Counted from the stretch's first letter, positions 1 to 8,767 are shown. The stretch is 64,000 nt of DNA from Saccharicrinis sp963667815 (GCA_963667815.1 OY764021.1); one strand, 5' to 3'. A program made the numbers and translations. Notes: generated by a model not told the origin, from the letters alone.

Positions 1-23
1 CAGAAATTTTAAATAGTAAAGTT

Positions 24-242
24 ATGTCATTAGAAAGTGTAGAAGCCTTATTAGAAAAAGGAGGCGCAGATGAAACATTTCGCGCTAAGTACAATGCCGC
101 AAACACAAAAGAAGAGTTTGTTAAACGTGCAATCGAAGATGGTTACGATTTTACAGTTGAAGAACTGATGAAAGTAGTAAACAGTAATGGTGATCAATTT
201 GAGTCTTTTGGAAACCCTCCTAAAAGAACCATTTGGTATTAA
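24..242 (+). CDS. Nif11-like leader peptide (possible RiPP precursor)
   Basis: The 72-residue product opens with MSLESV and contains a helical pattern ending in GYDFTVEEL at about residues 40-48. That combination is the signature of Nif11-type leader domains, which precede the core peptides of some ribosomally made, modified natural products. The usual double-glycine cleavage site is not obvious. The C-terminal tail is short and ends in FGNPPKRTIWY, with prolines and aromatic residues. No modification enzyme or transporter sits beside it; the next gene is a histidine kinase and the upstream side is cut by the window edge. It may be a free-standing Nif11-domain protein with another role. The family call is fairly good; a natural-product role is only inferred. 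Confidence 0.6.
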   Translation: MSLESVEALLEKGGADETFRAKYNAANTKEEFVKRAIEDGYDFTVEELMKVVNSNGDQFESFGNPPKRTIWY

Positions 243-261
243 TCCATGCAACTAAAAAATT

Positions 262-313
262 GGGGAATGATTTCATTCCCCGGCTAATGCTTTCTCTCAG
301 GAAAGCATTTTTT
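262..313 (+). terminator. Tandem hairpins with T-tract after the Nif11-like gene
   Basis: Two hairpins lie back to back. The first is a 9-bp stem (262-270 with 273-281). The second is a 9-bp stem AATGCTTTC/GAAAGCATT (286-294 with 301-309) followed by a T-run to 313. The second is a standard intrinsic terminator, and it suggests that the Nif11-like transcript ends here. Confidence 0.75.
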
Positions 314-600
314 GTTTTAAGTAATCTCGAATTATTAGTTTATTTAAAAGTATAACCTGTCTAGGTACAAAACAATTCACCTCCGTAATAAAGTTCTGAA
401 CGCAATTTTAGTATTAATTATACAATAAATATTTAGCCATAATCAAATTATTGTTACTATTAAGCATAATGTAATAGGTATGTTCTAGCTGTAACTATTT
501 TATTTTCTACTTTTGTATTTTACTTACTTACCTCTATTTTATCAGCTTTAAAGCTTACACGATATAGATTTCTATACCAAACAAAGAACAATGTGTTAAC
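314..600. other. Intergenic region upstream of the histidine kinase
   Basis: AT-rich, with no convincing ORF. TACTTTTG at 508-515 matches the Bacteroidota -7 consensus TAnnTTTG and could serve the kinase gene at 601, but no TTG sits at the expected -33 spacing, so the promoter call is weak. Nothing else is recognised. Confidence 0.3.
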
Positions 601-2049
601 TTGAAAAATGATATAGTAGCCTTTATAGAAAAAATGGAAGATATATTAAACTCAAAAATATTAAAATCAGAATTTGAAAGGTATCTTGGTCAAATTTTCC
701 TGAAGAATTTAACTCTTATTTTAGGAATGGGGCTTTGTGTGCTATTCTACTATATGTATTCAGATTGGACCGTTAGACAAAATGTAACTGCAGCTTCTAC
801 ACGTATCTTTCCTATTGTAATTGCAGTTGTTTTGTTAATAATACACCTAATATATAAACATCAATATTATCGTTTTAAGGTTGTTACTTATATATTGTTT
901 TATATTGCTACACAATTAATGATGTATGCCAAATGTTTAATTCATTTACATGAAGAAGCATTAGCTCCAAGTGTTACAGGTTCTATATTAGTTATTTTTC
1001 TCCTTTCATTAGATAATAAACAGAATACTAACCGTACTATATTTATTTATTTTTTCCCGATTGTTATCTTTTCTATTTTGTTGTTTTTTTATGGAAAACC
1101 TTCTAGTAAAGAGTTTTTTGTTCTTGCTGATATTTTTCCCATTTTGTTTGTTGGATTTGCAGTAAACAGGATACAGTATAAATTAAGGTTTCGCTTGTAT
1201 AAATCAAATCGATTATTAAAACTTGAGCAGGATAAAACCCGGTTATTATATAGTGAAACTTTAGAAGTTAACCGTGAGTTAAAAAAAGCTGCTAAGGAAG
1301 CCATAATTATAAAAGAAGAAATTCAGCAGAAAAATGAAGAGCTAAATAAAAGTAATGCAACAAAAGATCGGTTTTTAGGAATTATAGCTCATGATCTTAA
1401 AAATCCAATAGGGGCTATTTGGGGTATCTCAGATTTATTAATGATGGATAGAAACATTGATGAAAAAGAAAAACAACATTGCATCGAAGCTATAAATAGT
1501 AGTGTAAAGCATACACATGAATTATTAGAAGATCTGTTAAATTGGGCCAGAGCTCAAAATAAATCAATAGTATATGAACCTATTGTACATAGTGCCTGTA
1601 CGGTTGTGGAAAAAGAACTTAAAGTTTTAAAACAAATTGCAGACAAAAAGTCAATTCAGATAATCAATAAAATTCCTGAAAATTTTGAGGTATATGCTGA
1701 TTCTCATATGCTTGAAACAATTGTTAGGAACCTTGTTTCAAATGCGATAAAATACACTTACTCAAATGGTAGTATAATTATAAATGCTAATGTAATTGAT
1801 ATGGGGAATAGAAATTTTGCAGAGATTGCTATTGAGGATAATGGAATAGGAATGTCTAAAGAAAAAGTATCTAAACTCTTTACATTAACCAATAATGTTT
1901 CTACTAAAGGAACAGATAATGAAAAAGGAACAGGATTAGGTTTATTGCTATGTAAAGAATTTATTGATTTGCATAAAGGTTCTATTTGTATTGAAAGTGA
2001 AATCAATAAAGGAAGTGTTATTAAATTTACTTTACCATATCTGAATTAA
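601..2049 (+). CDS. Membrane-bound sensor histidine kinase
   Basis: The first ~200 residues hold about six hydrophobic segments forming a membrane sensor region. A coiled-coil linker (about 205-250) follows, then a HisKA domain with the H-box around His264 (AHDLKNP) and a HATPase_c domain. The N-box reads NLVSNAIKY, G1 is DNGIGMS and G2 is GTGLGLLL, so the kinase should be active. There is no receiver domain and no response regulator next to it, so it is an orphan sensor with an unknown partner and signal. The start is uncertain: TTG at 601 gives the full frame, while ATG at 634, preceded by a purine run, is equally plausible. Confidence 0.85.
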   Translation: MKNDIVAFIEKMEDILNSKILKSEFERYLGQIFLKNLTLILGMGLCVLFYYMYSDWTVRQNVTAASTRIFPIVIAVVLLIIHLIYKHQYYRFKVVTYILFYIATQLMMYAKCLIHLHEEALAPSVTGSILVIFLLSLDNKQNTNRTIFIYFFPIVIFSILLFFYGKPSSKEFFVLADIFPILFVGFAVNRIQYKLRFRLYKSNRLLKLEQDKTRLLYSETLEVNRELKKAAKEAIIIKEEIQQKNEELNKSNATKDRFLGIIAHDLKNPIGAIWGISDLLMMDRNIDEKEKQHCIEAINSSVKHTHELLEDLLNWARAQNKSIVYEPIVHSACTVVEKELKVLKQIADKKSIQIINKIPENFEVYADSHMLETIVRNLVSNAIKYTYSNGSIIINANVIDMGNRNFAEIAIEDNGIGMSKEKVSKLFTLTNNVSTKGTDNEKGTGLGLLLCKEFIDLHKGSICIESEINKGSVIKFTLPYLN

Positions 2050-2147
2050 TGTTTTAATGTTAAGTCATTTATCACTCTATTTTGATGAGATGCAAAAAAT
2101 AGAATCAAATAAAATTTAGTTATTAGAGTTTAGAAAAAAAGATACAA

Positions 2148-3044
2148 ATGAGGCACCATATTTTTAGTAAGCTTGCGGTTGTATTTACTTTCTTATTTTT
2201 TGCTATTATTATTAAAGTATATGTGAGTAAAAATAAGCATGACCAAAGTGTAAATAAAGGTAGAAATCACTATTCAAATACATTTATTCCAATAGGTTAT
2301 TCAAAAGTTTGGGAAGACCAATTTAATGAAGAAGTAATTAATCCTAATTATTGGGTGGTAGGTAGTTTAAAGGATTCCATTTCTGGAGATATGGTTCCAG
2401 GAGCAAAAGGAGAGCATCTGCTCAATTGGCAGTATTGTGGGTATATAACAAAAGAAGATAGTTATATAGAACGTGGAGCATTGGTTTTAAGAAGCCAAAA
2501 ACGATCTTACAGAGGAGATAGTCCCAAAGCAATATTCAACTATACTAGTGGATGGGTAATGACAATGCACCGCGTTTTTATGAATAAAGGATACATTCAG
2601 ATTAAAGCTAAGTTTCCTTCGGGAGATAAGGTGTGGCCTGCAATTTGGTTAATTTCAGAAGACTTAAAGTGGGGACCTGAATGGGATATGTTTGAGTATT
2701 TTGGTTATAGAGAGGATGTGGGGAGTGATAATATGGGGATGCATTTGTGTTATGGTCAGTGGCCTAATGAAAAATGGGAGAATAAATGGATAAATCAATT
2801 TAATGAGCGTTTCAATTGCGAAGATTGGCATACCTACGGTTTTGAATGGAATGAATATTTTGCAAAATGGTATATAGATGGAAAGTTAATGCATCAATTA
2901 AATGCTAATGAGGTTGATGAATGGCCAGATGAAGATATGTATATAGTCTTAAATAATGGGCAAAGGACCCATTCTCCTGATACTGGGACCACTTGGCCAA
3001 ACTATTTTATTATTGATTACATAGAGTTGTATCAAATACAGTGA
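2148..3044 (+). CDS. Glycoside hydrolase family 16 protein, secreted
   Basis: The product has 298 residues with an N-terminal hydrophobic signal or anchor (about 8-26) and a GH16 beta-jelly-roll domain covering the rest. The catalytic signature ExDxxE is present as EWDMFE: Glu178 (nucleophile position), Asp180 and Glu183 (acid/base position). Other GH16 hallmarks are the WPAIWL strand before the active site and the WHTYGFEWN segment with a GKL turn afterwards. GH16 enzymes cleave beta-1,3/1,4-linked glucans or galactans such as laminarin and algal galactans; the subfamily and substrate cannot be read from the motif. There is no lipobox, and no carbohydrate-binding module or SusCD pair is adjacent. 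Confidence 0.85.
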   Translation: MRHHIFSKLAVVFTFLFFAIIIKVYVSKNKHDQSVNKGRNHYSNTFIPIGYSKVWEDQFNEEVINPNYWVVGSLKDSISGDMVPGAKGEHLLNWQYCGYITKEDSYIERGALVLRSQKRSYRGDSPKAIFNYTSGWVMTMHRVFMNKGYIQIKAKFPSGDKVWPAIWLISEDLKWGPEWDMFEYFGYREDVGSDNMGMHLCYGQWPNEKWENKWINQFNERFNCEDWHTYGFEWNEYFAKWYIDGKLMHQLNANEVDEWPDEDMYIVLNNGQRTHSPDTGTTWPNYFIIDYIELYQIQ

Positions 3045-3148
3045 TTGTTATACTATCTAATTGTCTTAAAATCAAATTGTAAATAATATCTGACAATGCA
3101 ATTATAATTTCGTAACTTTTTTTATTCTAATCAATAATTATAAGCGTT

Positions 3149-3883
3149 ATGAAAAGGATAATTTTTGCATGTTTTGTGGGATTATTTCTGATTTCGATAA
3201 CTGCTGTTGCAGCAAACGAAAAAGAGGAAATAAAGGAGGTGTTAAAGAATGAAACCAAAGCTTTTCTTGAAAAAGATATTGATACCTGGGCCAGTTATTG
3301 GCTGCATGAAGACTATGTAAGTCATACTTCTATTAATTCTTTTTATGTGAATCAAAAGTTGACGTGGGATTCAGTTTATGTTAGCATGAAAAATTATTTT
3401 GAAGGTGATGGTGATGCTCCTAACTTAAAATTTGTTGGTGATTTTGATATAAAAGTAACTGGAGAAATGGCTTCCGCAGTAGTAAAACAGCAACAAAAAA
3501 GTTTTATGTTTGGGCAAGATAGAACATTTAACTCTGAGGTGAGCTATATGCTGAAAAAAACAGATGATGGATGGAAATTATTATCTCTAATTTCTATAGT
3601 TAAAACGTCATTTGAAAATACCGACTTTTTAAATGAATTCAGACTTAACTGGGTAGGTTATAATTTGCTATGGAAAGATCAAATTGATGAAGCTATTAAG
3701 GTGTTTACTTTAAATACGGAGTTGTACCCTATGGCATCAAATACGTGGGATAGTTTAGCCGAAGCTTATATGAAAAAGGGCAATAATGCAAAAGCTATTG
3801 AGTACTATAAAAAATCGATTAAGCTAGATTCGACGAATAAAAATGCCAAGAAGATGATTGATAAGATGAAAGCAGATATGTAA
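3149..3883 (+). CDS. Secreted NTF2-like (SnoaL/DUF4440-type) protein with C-terminal TPR
   Basis: A clear signal peptide spans residues 1-21 (cleavage near AVAA/NEKE). Residues 24-150 resemble the cone-shaped NTF2/SnoaL fold, with a helix carrying ETKAFLEKDIDTWA, a central WLHEDYV, and a closing strand GWKLLSLISI. Residues about 165-240 contain two TPR-like helical pairs, including AEAYMKKGNNAKAIEYYKKS. NTF2-like domains bind small ligands or act as scaffolds, and the TPR part suggests protein contact in the periplasm. The specific role is unknown. It stands alone between the GH16 gene and a hypothetical gene. Confidence 0.6.
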   Translation: MKRIIFACFVGLFLISITAVAANEKEEIKEVLKNETKAFLEKDIDTWASYWLHEDYVSHTSINSFYVNQKLTWDSVYVSMKNYFEGDGDAPNLKFVGDFDIKVTGEMASAVVKQQQKSFMFGQDRTFNSEVSYMLKKTDDGWKLLSLISIVKTSFENTDFLNEFRLNWVGYNLLWKDQIDEAIKVFTLNTELYPMASNTWDSLAEAYMKKGNNAKAIEYYKKSIKLDSTNKNAKKMIDKMKADM

Positions 3884-4188
3884 TCATCTTTGTGTGTTAT
3901 GATTTATGTGTTCAGCTATTGTTCGAAAATAACTTCAAACCTCTGAGATACACGAGATGTTTAATTTTAAATAAAATAATTTCTGTTTCTCAGAGCCTTT
4001 CTTTTTTCAAATCTTAATTTCTATTTATTATAAACTTTAATGTCCTTCTTTTGTATTTTTATTGACGTAGATTATAAAGGAATGTATTAACGTATTTTAA
4101 GATTCGATAACATTGTTTATATTTGGAAGATTTTCATTGTAATTGAATCATAAATTGAAATTATTACCCCCAAAAACATGTTATCGTA
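3884..4188. other. Intergenic region with a weak terminator-like hairpin
   Basis: CTCTGAG (3941-3947) pairs with CTCAGAG (3989-3995), with a long 41-nt loop, and is followed by a pyrimidine-rich CCTTTCTTTTTT run. This could end the upstream transcript, but the loop is unusually long. No other feature is recognised. Confidence 0.35.
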
Positions 4189-4650
4189 ATGCTCAATAAA
4201 TTAGATTTAAAGGTTAATATTGCAGGCCATGCTAAATTGCAACATACCATATTATTGTTTACTAAGTTAATACAAGAACTAAATAGTAGAGTGTTGCCCG
4301 AAAAAATAGAAACGACTATAAATAGTGATATTAATACACTAAATTTAATTACAGATTCAGCCAAGGAACTGAAAAAGCAAATTATAAAAACGCAATTAAA
4401 AATTATCTCTTTGGTTGAAAAGGAGCTTAATATTGTAATAAAAAACCATTATCAAAATAAATGGTTAGCTATCGGAATTGGAGTTTTTGGTATCCCAATT
4501 GGAGGTTTATTTGCTTTGGGTTTGCATAATTTTGCATATTTAGGAATTGGTTTACCTATAGGAATGAGTATTGGAATGGCAGTGGGAGCTCAAATGGATA
4601 AAAAGGCTTTTAAAGAAGGACGACAAATTAATTTTGAATTAGAAGTATAG
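4189..4650 (+). CDS. Hypothetical protein with C-terminal glycine-rich membrane hairpin
   Basis: I do not recognise a family for this 153-residue product. Residues 1-95 are mainly helical and charged, with KELKKQIIKTQLKI in the middle. Residues about 100-138 form one or two hydrophobic, glycine-rich segments (IGIGVFGIPIGG and LGIGLPIGMSIG) with GxxxG-like spacing typical of packed membrane helices. The short tail is charged. It lies 31 bp upstream of the radical SAM gene on the same strand, so the two may be co-transcribed. Confidence 0.6.
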   Translation: MLNKLDLKVNIAGHAKLQHTILLFTKLIQELNSRVLPEKIETTINSDINTLNLITDSAKELKKQIIKTQLKIISLVEKELNIVIKNHYQNKWLAIGIGVFGIPIGGLFALGLHNFAYLGIGLPIGMSIGMAVGAQMDKKAFKEGRQINFELEV

Positions 4651-4681
4651 CCAATTTTATACATTATGTAATTGGGGGTTT

Positions 4682-5557
4682 ATGTTTCATTATAATGAAC
4701 CAGTTTTTCGTCCACCGGCAGAATTTGCATCTGCTATTATTCAAGTTACGTATGGTTGTAGCTGGAATAAGTGTGCTTTTTGTGAGATGTACCAATCAAA
4801 AAAGTTTACAACTCGTAAAGTGGATGACATCAAGCAGGAAATACAAATCTTATCCAGATATTATTCTGGTGTAAAAAAGGTGTTTTTAGCAGATGGAAAT
4901 GCGATGGTACTCTCCACCTCAAAGTTATTAGAAGTTATTTCGGAAATAAATAAGCAATTTGGTAAACTACAACGAATATCGTCATATGCATTACCTAAAG
5001 ATATTTTATCTAAATCGTATGAAGAGTTGGAGGAATTAAGAGCCAACGGGTTAAAGTTGTTATACGTTGGAATTGAAAGTGGCGATAATGAATTACTTGA
5101 TATTTTAAATAAGGGCGAAAGCTATCAATCAACAAAGGAAGGTATATTAAAAGCTCATAAAGCCGGTATTGACACATCGGTAATGATTATTAATGGACTA
5201 GGAGGTACGAAATATTCAGAACAACATATTACCAATTCTGCAAGATTAGTAAATGAAATCAATCCAAAGTTTCTTTCTACGCTTAATCTGAGTTTTCCAT
5301 ATGGAATAGAACATTTTAATGCACGTTTTAAGGGTGAATTTGTTCCTTTAACTGTAGCTGAAATATTAGAAGAAATGAAATTATTTATTTCATTATTAAA
5401 CCTTGATGGTAGTATTTTCAGAAGTGATCACGTTTCAAATCAGGCTGTTTTAAAAGGTGTGTTATCAAGAGATAAGGAAGTCTTAATACAACAGATTGAT
5501 GAAGTTTTACAATTAACATCTAAAGATGTTTATCCATCACCGCCACTAATGCTTTAA
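4682..5557 (+). CDS. Radical SAM protein
   Basis: This is a 291-residue radical SAM enzyme with the cluster-binding cysteines at Cys26, Cys31 and Cys34 (GCSWNKCAFC), spaced Cx4Cx2C rather than the commoner Cx3Cx2C. Later motifs fit the partial TIM barrel: VFLADGNAM (SAM-contacting strand), ISSYALP, and LYVGIESGD with the conserved Glu. There are no other cysteines, so no SPASM or auxiliary Fe-S cluster is expected. Proteins of this type, annotated as Elp3/YgiQ-like radical SAM proteins, are widespread in anaerobes and their reaction is mostly unknown. The gene converges with a small ORF at 5573. Confidence 0.8.
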   Translation: MFHYNEPVFRPPAEFASAIIQVTYGCSWNKCAFCEMYQSKKFTTRKVDDIKQEIQILSRYYSGVKKVFLADGNAMVLSTSKLLEVISEINKQFGKLQRISSYALPKDILSKSYEELEELRANGLKLLYVGIESGDNELLDILNKGESYQSTKEGILKAHKAGIDTSVMIINGLGGTKYSEQHITNSARLVNEINPKFLSTLNLSFPYGIEHFNARFKGEFVPLTVAEILEEMKLFISLLNLDGSIFRSDHVSNQAVLKGVLSRDKEVLIQQIDEVLQLTSKDVYPSPPLML

Positions 5558-5572
5558 AAATAAATGGTGCTT

Positions 5573-5830
5573 TTATTCAGAATAAATAATATCAATTTTA
5601 TTTTTGTTTAATAATTGAATGGATTTTGAGCATATATTTTTAGTGCAGATTAAACTAACCTTATTTGTTGGTTCTTTTGATTTGATGGTTTGTGCCATTT
5701 CTACAATTTTTAAAGCGTCTTTAGTTATAATTCGGCTCTTAATTAGTTTTACTATGGCTATATGGTTTGTATCCAGTTGTTTCAGTAGAACTCTAGAATT
5801 TAAACCAAAATCTTTTGGTGATATTCCCAT
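5573..5830 (-). CDS. Small conserved-looking hypothetical protein
   Basis: The 85-residue product has no recognisable domain. It is basic and reads as alternating helices and strands without a signal peptide (for example ALKIVEMAQTIKSKEP and a final SIQLLNKNKIDIIYSE). It starts 26 bp after the stop of the YchJ-family gene on the same strand, which favours a real downstream cistron over the antisense ORF on the plus strand. The function is unknown. Confidence 0.5.
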   Translation of the reverse strand: MGISPKDFGLNSRVLLKQLDTNHIAIVKLIKSRIITKDALKIVEMAQTIKSKEPTNKVSLICTKNICSKSIQLLNKNKIDIIYSE

Positions 5831-5856
5831 TTAATGATTTATCTTTTGAGTTTTAA

Positions 5857-6246
5857 TTAATGATGTGTCCCTGAAATGTAATACCAGAGGTTATTTTCTT
5901 TTACAAATCTAGAGTTTTCGTGAATACACTCCGGTTTTCCATTTTCTAAATAAAATGCCTTAAATTCTACAAATCCTTCAGAGTCGTTAGCAGATCCTTG
6001 TTTTGTATTTATAACATCTAACCTTTGCCAAACGACAGATTTAGTCCATTTTAATATGTTTTTTCTGTCTTTAGTCGGACGTGTTCTTTTATGATGGGTG
6101 TTCAAAAGATAGTTGATATTGGCAGTAACAAAAGCACAATACCTTGAACGCATTAATTGTTCTGAAGATTCTGGGATTTTTTTATTTAATAGAAAAGGTT
6201 CACAGCACTGATCAAATTCCTTTCCTGAATTACAATAGCATTTCAT
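5857..6246 (-). CDS. ychJ: YchJ-family (UPF0225) protein with SEC-C motif
   Basis: The product starts MKCYCNSGKEFDQCC, a metal-binding SEC-C type motif (CxC...CC) of the kind that binds zinc. The family-typical SEQLMRSRYCAF follows, and then an NTF2-like YchJ domain to the end (KAFYLE, HENSRFV, WYYISG). The biochemical role of YchJ proteins is not established. I place the start at the internal methionine (codon 6246-6244) because the motif begins there and a purine stretch precedes it; a longer in-frame start at 6279 adds eleven residues unlike the family. At 129 residues it is slightly shorter than many YchJ proteins, which carry a second C-terminal SEC-C motif absent here. Confidence 0.8.
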   Translation of the reverse strand: MKCYCNSGKEFDQCCEPFLLNKKIPESSEQLMRSRYCAFVTANINYLLNTHHKRTRPTKDRKNILKWTKSVVWQRLDVINTKQGSANDSEGFVEFKAFYLENGKPECIHENSRFVKENNLWYYISGTHH

Positions 6247-6375
6247 TTCTTTTACTTTTATGTAATTAAGTAAACACAAAAATACGATATCTGATAAATA
6301 AACAAACTCTTAATATGGTGAGATATTATTTTGTCTATTTCAGAATAAATTATGAAATAGAATTGCAAGTTGTTA

Positions 6376-6404
6376 AATCTTTAAGATCTAGAATCTTAAA
6401 GATT
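6376..6404. repeat. 12-bp perfect palindrome in a divergent intergenic region
   Basis: AATCTTTAAGAT (6376-6387) and ATCTTAAAGATT (6393-6404) are perfect inverted copies separated by CTAGA. There is no T-tract on either side, so it does not look like a terminator. It lies between the divergent ychJ-family gene (start 6246) and the gene at 6518, where an operator or an mRNA hairpin is possible. No regulator is identified. Confidence 0.5.
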
Positions 6405-6517
6405 ATTTAGTGATTCTTAATTGTAAGGTCTGGAAAAAATCTTAAAAAAATGACTGGATCTTTTGTTTGTTTTTTAATAAAAAACCTTTTTTTAGTGGCC
6501 GAATTTAAAACTATGTT

Positions 6518-7033
6518 ATGATTGGAAAGTTTATTAGATTGATTTTAGGAGGAATTATTTGCATAGGTGCAGTAGCTCTTTTTGTGCAAGGTGAAATTGG
6601 TTGGGGAATATTAACTGTGTTAATAGCAGGATTGGTTGTGCTTTTTCATTTTAAAAATGAAAAGAACCTTATGGCATTTTTGTTTTTGCGTAAAAATAAG
6701 TTTACAGCAGTTGATATGATTTTAAGTAAGGTTAAGCATCCTGAAAATATGATTGATAGTCAGGAAGCCTACTATTATTATTTAAAAGGCTTGGTTGAAA
6801 CGCAAAAAAATAATAGAAAGGAAGCTGAAAAAACATTTAAAAAGGCCTTATCTACTGGTTTAAGGATGAAAAATGATCAGGCAGTTGCCAAACTTCAATT
6901 GTCTGGTATTTACCTTTCACAGCGTAATAAAAAACTATCAAAGTATTATTTACAGGAAGCTAAAAAACTGGATAAACAAAAAATATTATCAGATCAGATT
7001 AAGGAAATTGAATATATGATGAAAAGGATATAA
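6518..7033 (+). CDS. Small membrane protein with cytoplasmic TPR-like tail
   Basis: The 171-residue product begins with two adjacent hydrophobic helices (about 5-22 and 25-45, rich in Gly and Ile). A soluble helical domain follows that contains a TPR-like unit: YYYLKGLVETQKNNRKEAEK and then TFKKALSTGLR, with another helix pair after it. This is a membrane-anchored protein-interaction module. I do not recognise a named family and the function is unknown. It is followed by a strong terminator, so it is probably monocistronic. Confidence 0.6.
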   Translation: MIGKFIRLILGGIICIGAVALFVQGEIGWGILTVLIAGLVVLFHFKNEKNLMAFLFLRKNKFTAVDMILSKVKHPENMIDSQEAYYYYLKGLVETQKNNRKEAEKTFKKALSTGLRMKNDQAVAKLQLSGIYLSQRNKKLSKYYLQEAKKLDKQKILSDQIKEIEYMMKRI

Positions 7034-7072
7034 TTGCCAATGTTTTCATTGTAAGACAAAAATAAAGGTTGA

Positions 7073-7107
7073 AGAGCTGTGATTGTATAAATTGCAGCTC
7101 TTTTTTT
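7073..7107 (+). terminator. Intrinsic terminator
   Basis: AGAGCTG (7073-7079) and CAGCTCT (7095-7101) form a 7-bp stem with a 15-nt loop, followed by a T-run to 7107. It ends the transcript of the gene at 6518. Confidence 0.75.
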
Positions 7108-7181
7108 GTTTGCTATATTTTTATTAATACTGATGATTCCCGTAAATTTATGTTTTAAATGAACTTAAAAGGAATGCAGTC

Positions 7182-7958
7182 ATGCTAGATTCCGAGTTGC
7201 ATAGTAATAGGATATATATTGAGGTTGTTATAAGGTGTTATGCGGAATTGAATGATTTCCTTAAGAAAAAACAAAAGTTTAAATCGTTTCATTTAAAAAT
7301 CAAAGTACCAGCTATAGTTTCAGAAACCATTGCATCGATTGGGGTTCCTTTATCTGAAGTAGATTTGATTTTGGTGAATAGTAATTCTGTGGAGCGCAAT
7401 TATAAATTATCTCAAGGGGATTATATTTCAGTCTTTCCTGTTTTTGAGAGTTTTGATATTAGTAGTTTAAAAACGAGATTCTCTCAGCCTTTACGAAAAA
7501 CGAAATTTATTGCAGATGCACATCTTGGCAAACTATCTAAATACTTAAGAATGCTAGGATTTGATACTTTGTATAGAAATGATTTTGGGGATGAAGAAAT
7601 TATAAGTCTTTCACTCAGTGACAAAAGAATTATTCTTACTCGCGATAAGCGGATGTTAAACTCAAAGCGAATAACTCATGGGTATTACGTAAGATCGATT
7701 GATAAACATGAACAATTAATTGAGGTTGTCCTTAAATTTGACTTGAAAGAACAGTTTAAACCATTTACAAGATGTATGACTTGTAATTCTTCTTTGGAGG
7801 TTAAATCTGCAGATCAAGTAAGGGATATCATAAGTAGTGATATTGTGCATTTATTTAATGAGTTTTTTTATTGTAAATACTGCAATAAAGTGTTTTGGAA
7901 AGGTTCACACTTTAAACATATGGAAACTCAAATTATAAAAATTATTCATACCACATAA
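7182..7958 (+). CDS. Ub-Mut7-C / Mut7-C RNase-like domain protein
   Basis: Two domains fit a known architecture. Residues about 12-95 form a ubiquitin/ThiS-like beta-grasp domain (YAELNDFLKKK, VDLILVNSNSV). Residues about 105-245 are a Mut7-C domain, a PIN-fold-like putative ribonuclease: FIADAHLGKLSKYLRMLGFD carries the conserved Asp, RIILTRDKRML carries the second acidic patch, and a zinc ribbon follows with Cys198, Cys201, Cys231 and Cys234. In bacteria the pair is usually annotated as a Mut7-C ubiquitin/RNase protein, and the activity is largely predicted. The acidic and cysteine positions are intact. Confidence 0.85.
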   Translation: MLDSELHSNRIYIEVVIRCYAELNDFLKKKQKFKSFHLKIKVPAIVSETIASIGVPLSEVDLILVNSNSVERNYKLSQGDYISVFPVFESFDISSLKTRFSQPLRKTKFIADAHLGKLSKYLRMLGFDTLYRNDFGDEEIISLSLSDKRIILTRDKRMLNSKRITHGYYVRSIDKHEQLIEVVLKFDLKEQFKPFTRCMTCNSSLEVKSADQVRDIISSDIVHLFNEFFYCKYCNKVFWKGSHFKHMETQIIKIIHTT

Positions 7959-7988
7959 GCGTATATAAAGTCCTGTTAGTATTTAGAG

Positions 7989-8747
7989 TTACCACCCTTC
8001 CTGAAAACCATTTTCAAGAGCACTATTGTAAGTGTCTAAATTAAAAGAATATAGATCTGGGGCTTTGTGTGCTCCACCTTTTCTTGTTTCGTTTAACTTA
8101 TTGAGGATATTATAACGTTTCATTTTTCTAAAGAAATTACCTCGATTTAGCTCTTTATCTAATATTACTTCATAAAGTTTTTGTAGCTCTGGCATGGTAA
8201 ATTTTTCAGGGAGAAGGTTTAAACCAATTGGCTTGTAGTTTAAATCTCTTCTTAGTTGTAATATGGCTTCATCTAATATTTGTCGATGATCCATCATTAA
8301 TTCAGGCAAATCATTAATATCCTTCCATTCGCAAGCATCAGAAAATTCATCGATTTCAGGTTGAACTAAAGAATAGTTTGTTAAAGCGTAATAGGAAACT
8401 GATATGAAGCGTTGCTTATGCCAAAGGTCATCAGGATAATCCTTAAAATAGTGTTCCGACCTGTTTACTTTACCAAATGTTTTAAACTGATTAAGAAATA
8501 TATTTTCGGCTCCGGTTCTTTCTTTAAGTATGCGGCTTGCTCCTTTCTCAAGGTCTTCATCTTTTTTAATGTACCCACCTGGTAAACTCCATGTTTTTGA
8601 GTGAATGAGTTTGGCTAAAAGGATTTTTAAATTGCCATCATGAAATCCAAATACGATACAATCCACAGAAATACTAGGTAAATATTCTTTTTTTAAAAGT
8701 GGTGATGTCTCTATAAAATTTTTATTGATTTCTGTTTCTAAAGTCAT
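7989..8747 (-). CDS. NrtR/AraR-type Nudix-family transcriptional regulator
   Basis: An N-terminal Nudix domain (about 20-160) is joined to a C-terminal winged helix (about 165-245, with the LPEKFTMPELQKLYEVI entry helix). This is the architecture of NrtR-like regulators, which in Bacteroidota control sugar-utilization genes. The Nudix box GX5EX7REUXEEXGU is damaged: it reads R72-I-L-K-E76-R-T-G79, so the first catalytic Glu is Ile73 and the last is Arg77. That argues against hydrolysis and for a ligand-sensing role. It is divergent from the GH3 gene across 429 bp that contain an inverted repeat. Which sugar or nucleotide it senses is unknown. Confidence 0.8.
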   Translation of the reverse strand: MTLETEINKNFIETSPLLKKEYLPSISVDCIVFGFHDGNLKILLAKLIHSKTWSLPGGYIKKDEDLEKGASRILKERTGAENIFLNQFKTFGKVNRSEHYFKDYPDDLWHKQRFISVSYYALTNYSLVQPEIDEFSDACEWKDINDLPELMMDHRQILDEAILQLRRDLNYKPIGLNLLPEKFTMPELQKLYEVILDKELNRGNFFRKMKRYNILNKLNETRKGGAHKAPDLYSFNLDTYNSALENGFQEGW

Positions 8748-8767
8748 AAGTTTCTATTCTTGAGTTA

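Noticed and set aside
4682..5557. Radical SAM protein as the maturase of the Nif11-type peptide at 24-242
   Set aside because: It lies 4.4 kb away beyond four unrelated genes, has only the three SAM-cluster cysteines and no SPASM or peptide-recognition domain.
5619..5834. Plus-strand 71-codon ORF opposite the small gene at 5573-5830
   Set aside because: The minus-strand frame fits the operon spacing with the ychJ-family gene and has a more protein-like composition; the plus frame looks like its shadow.
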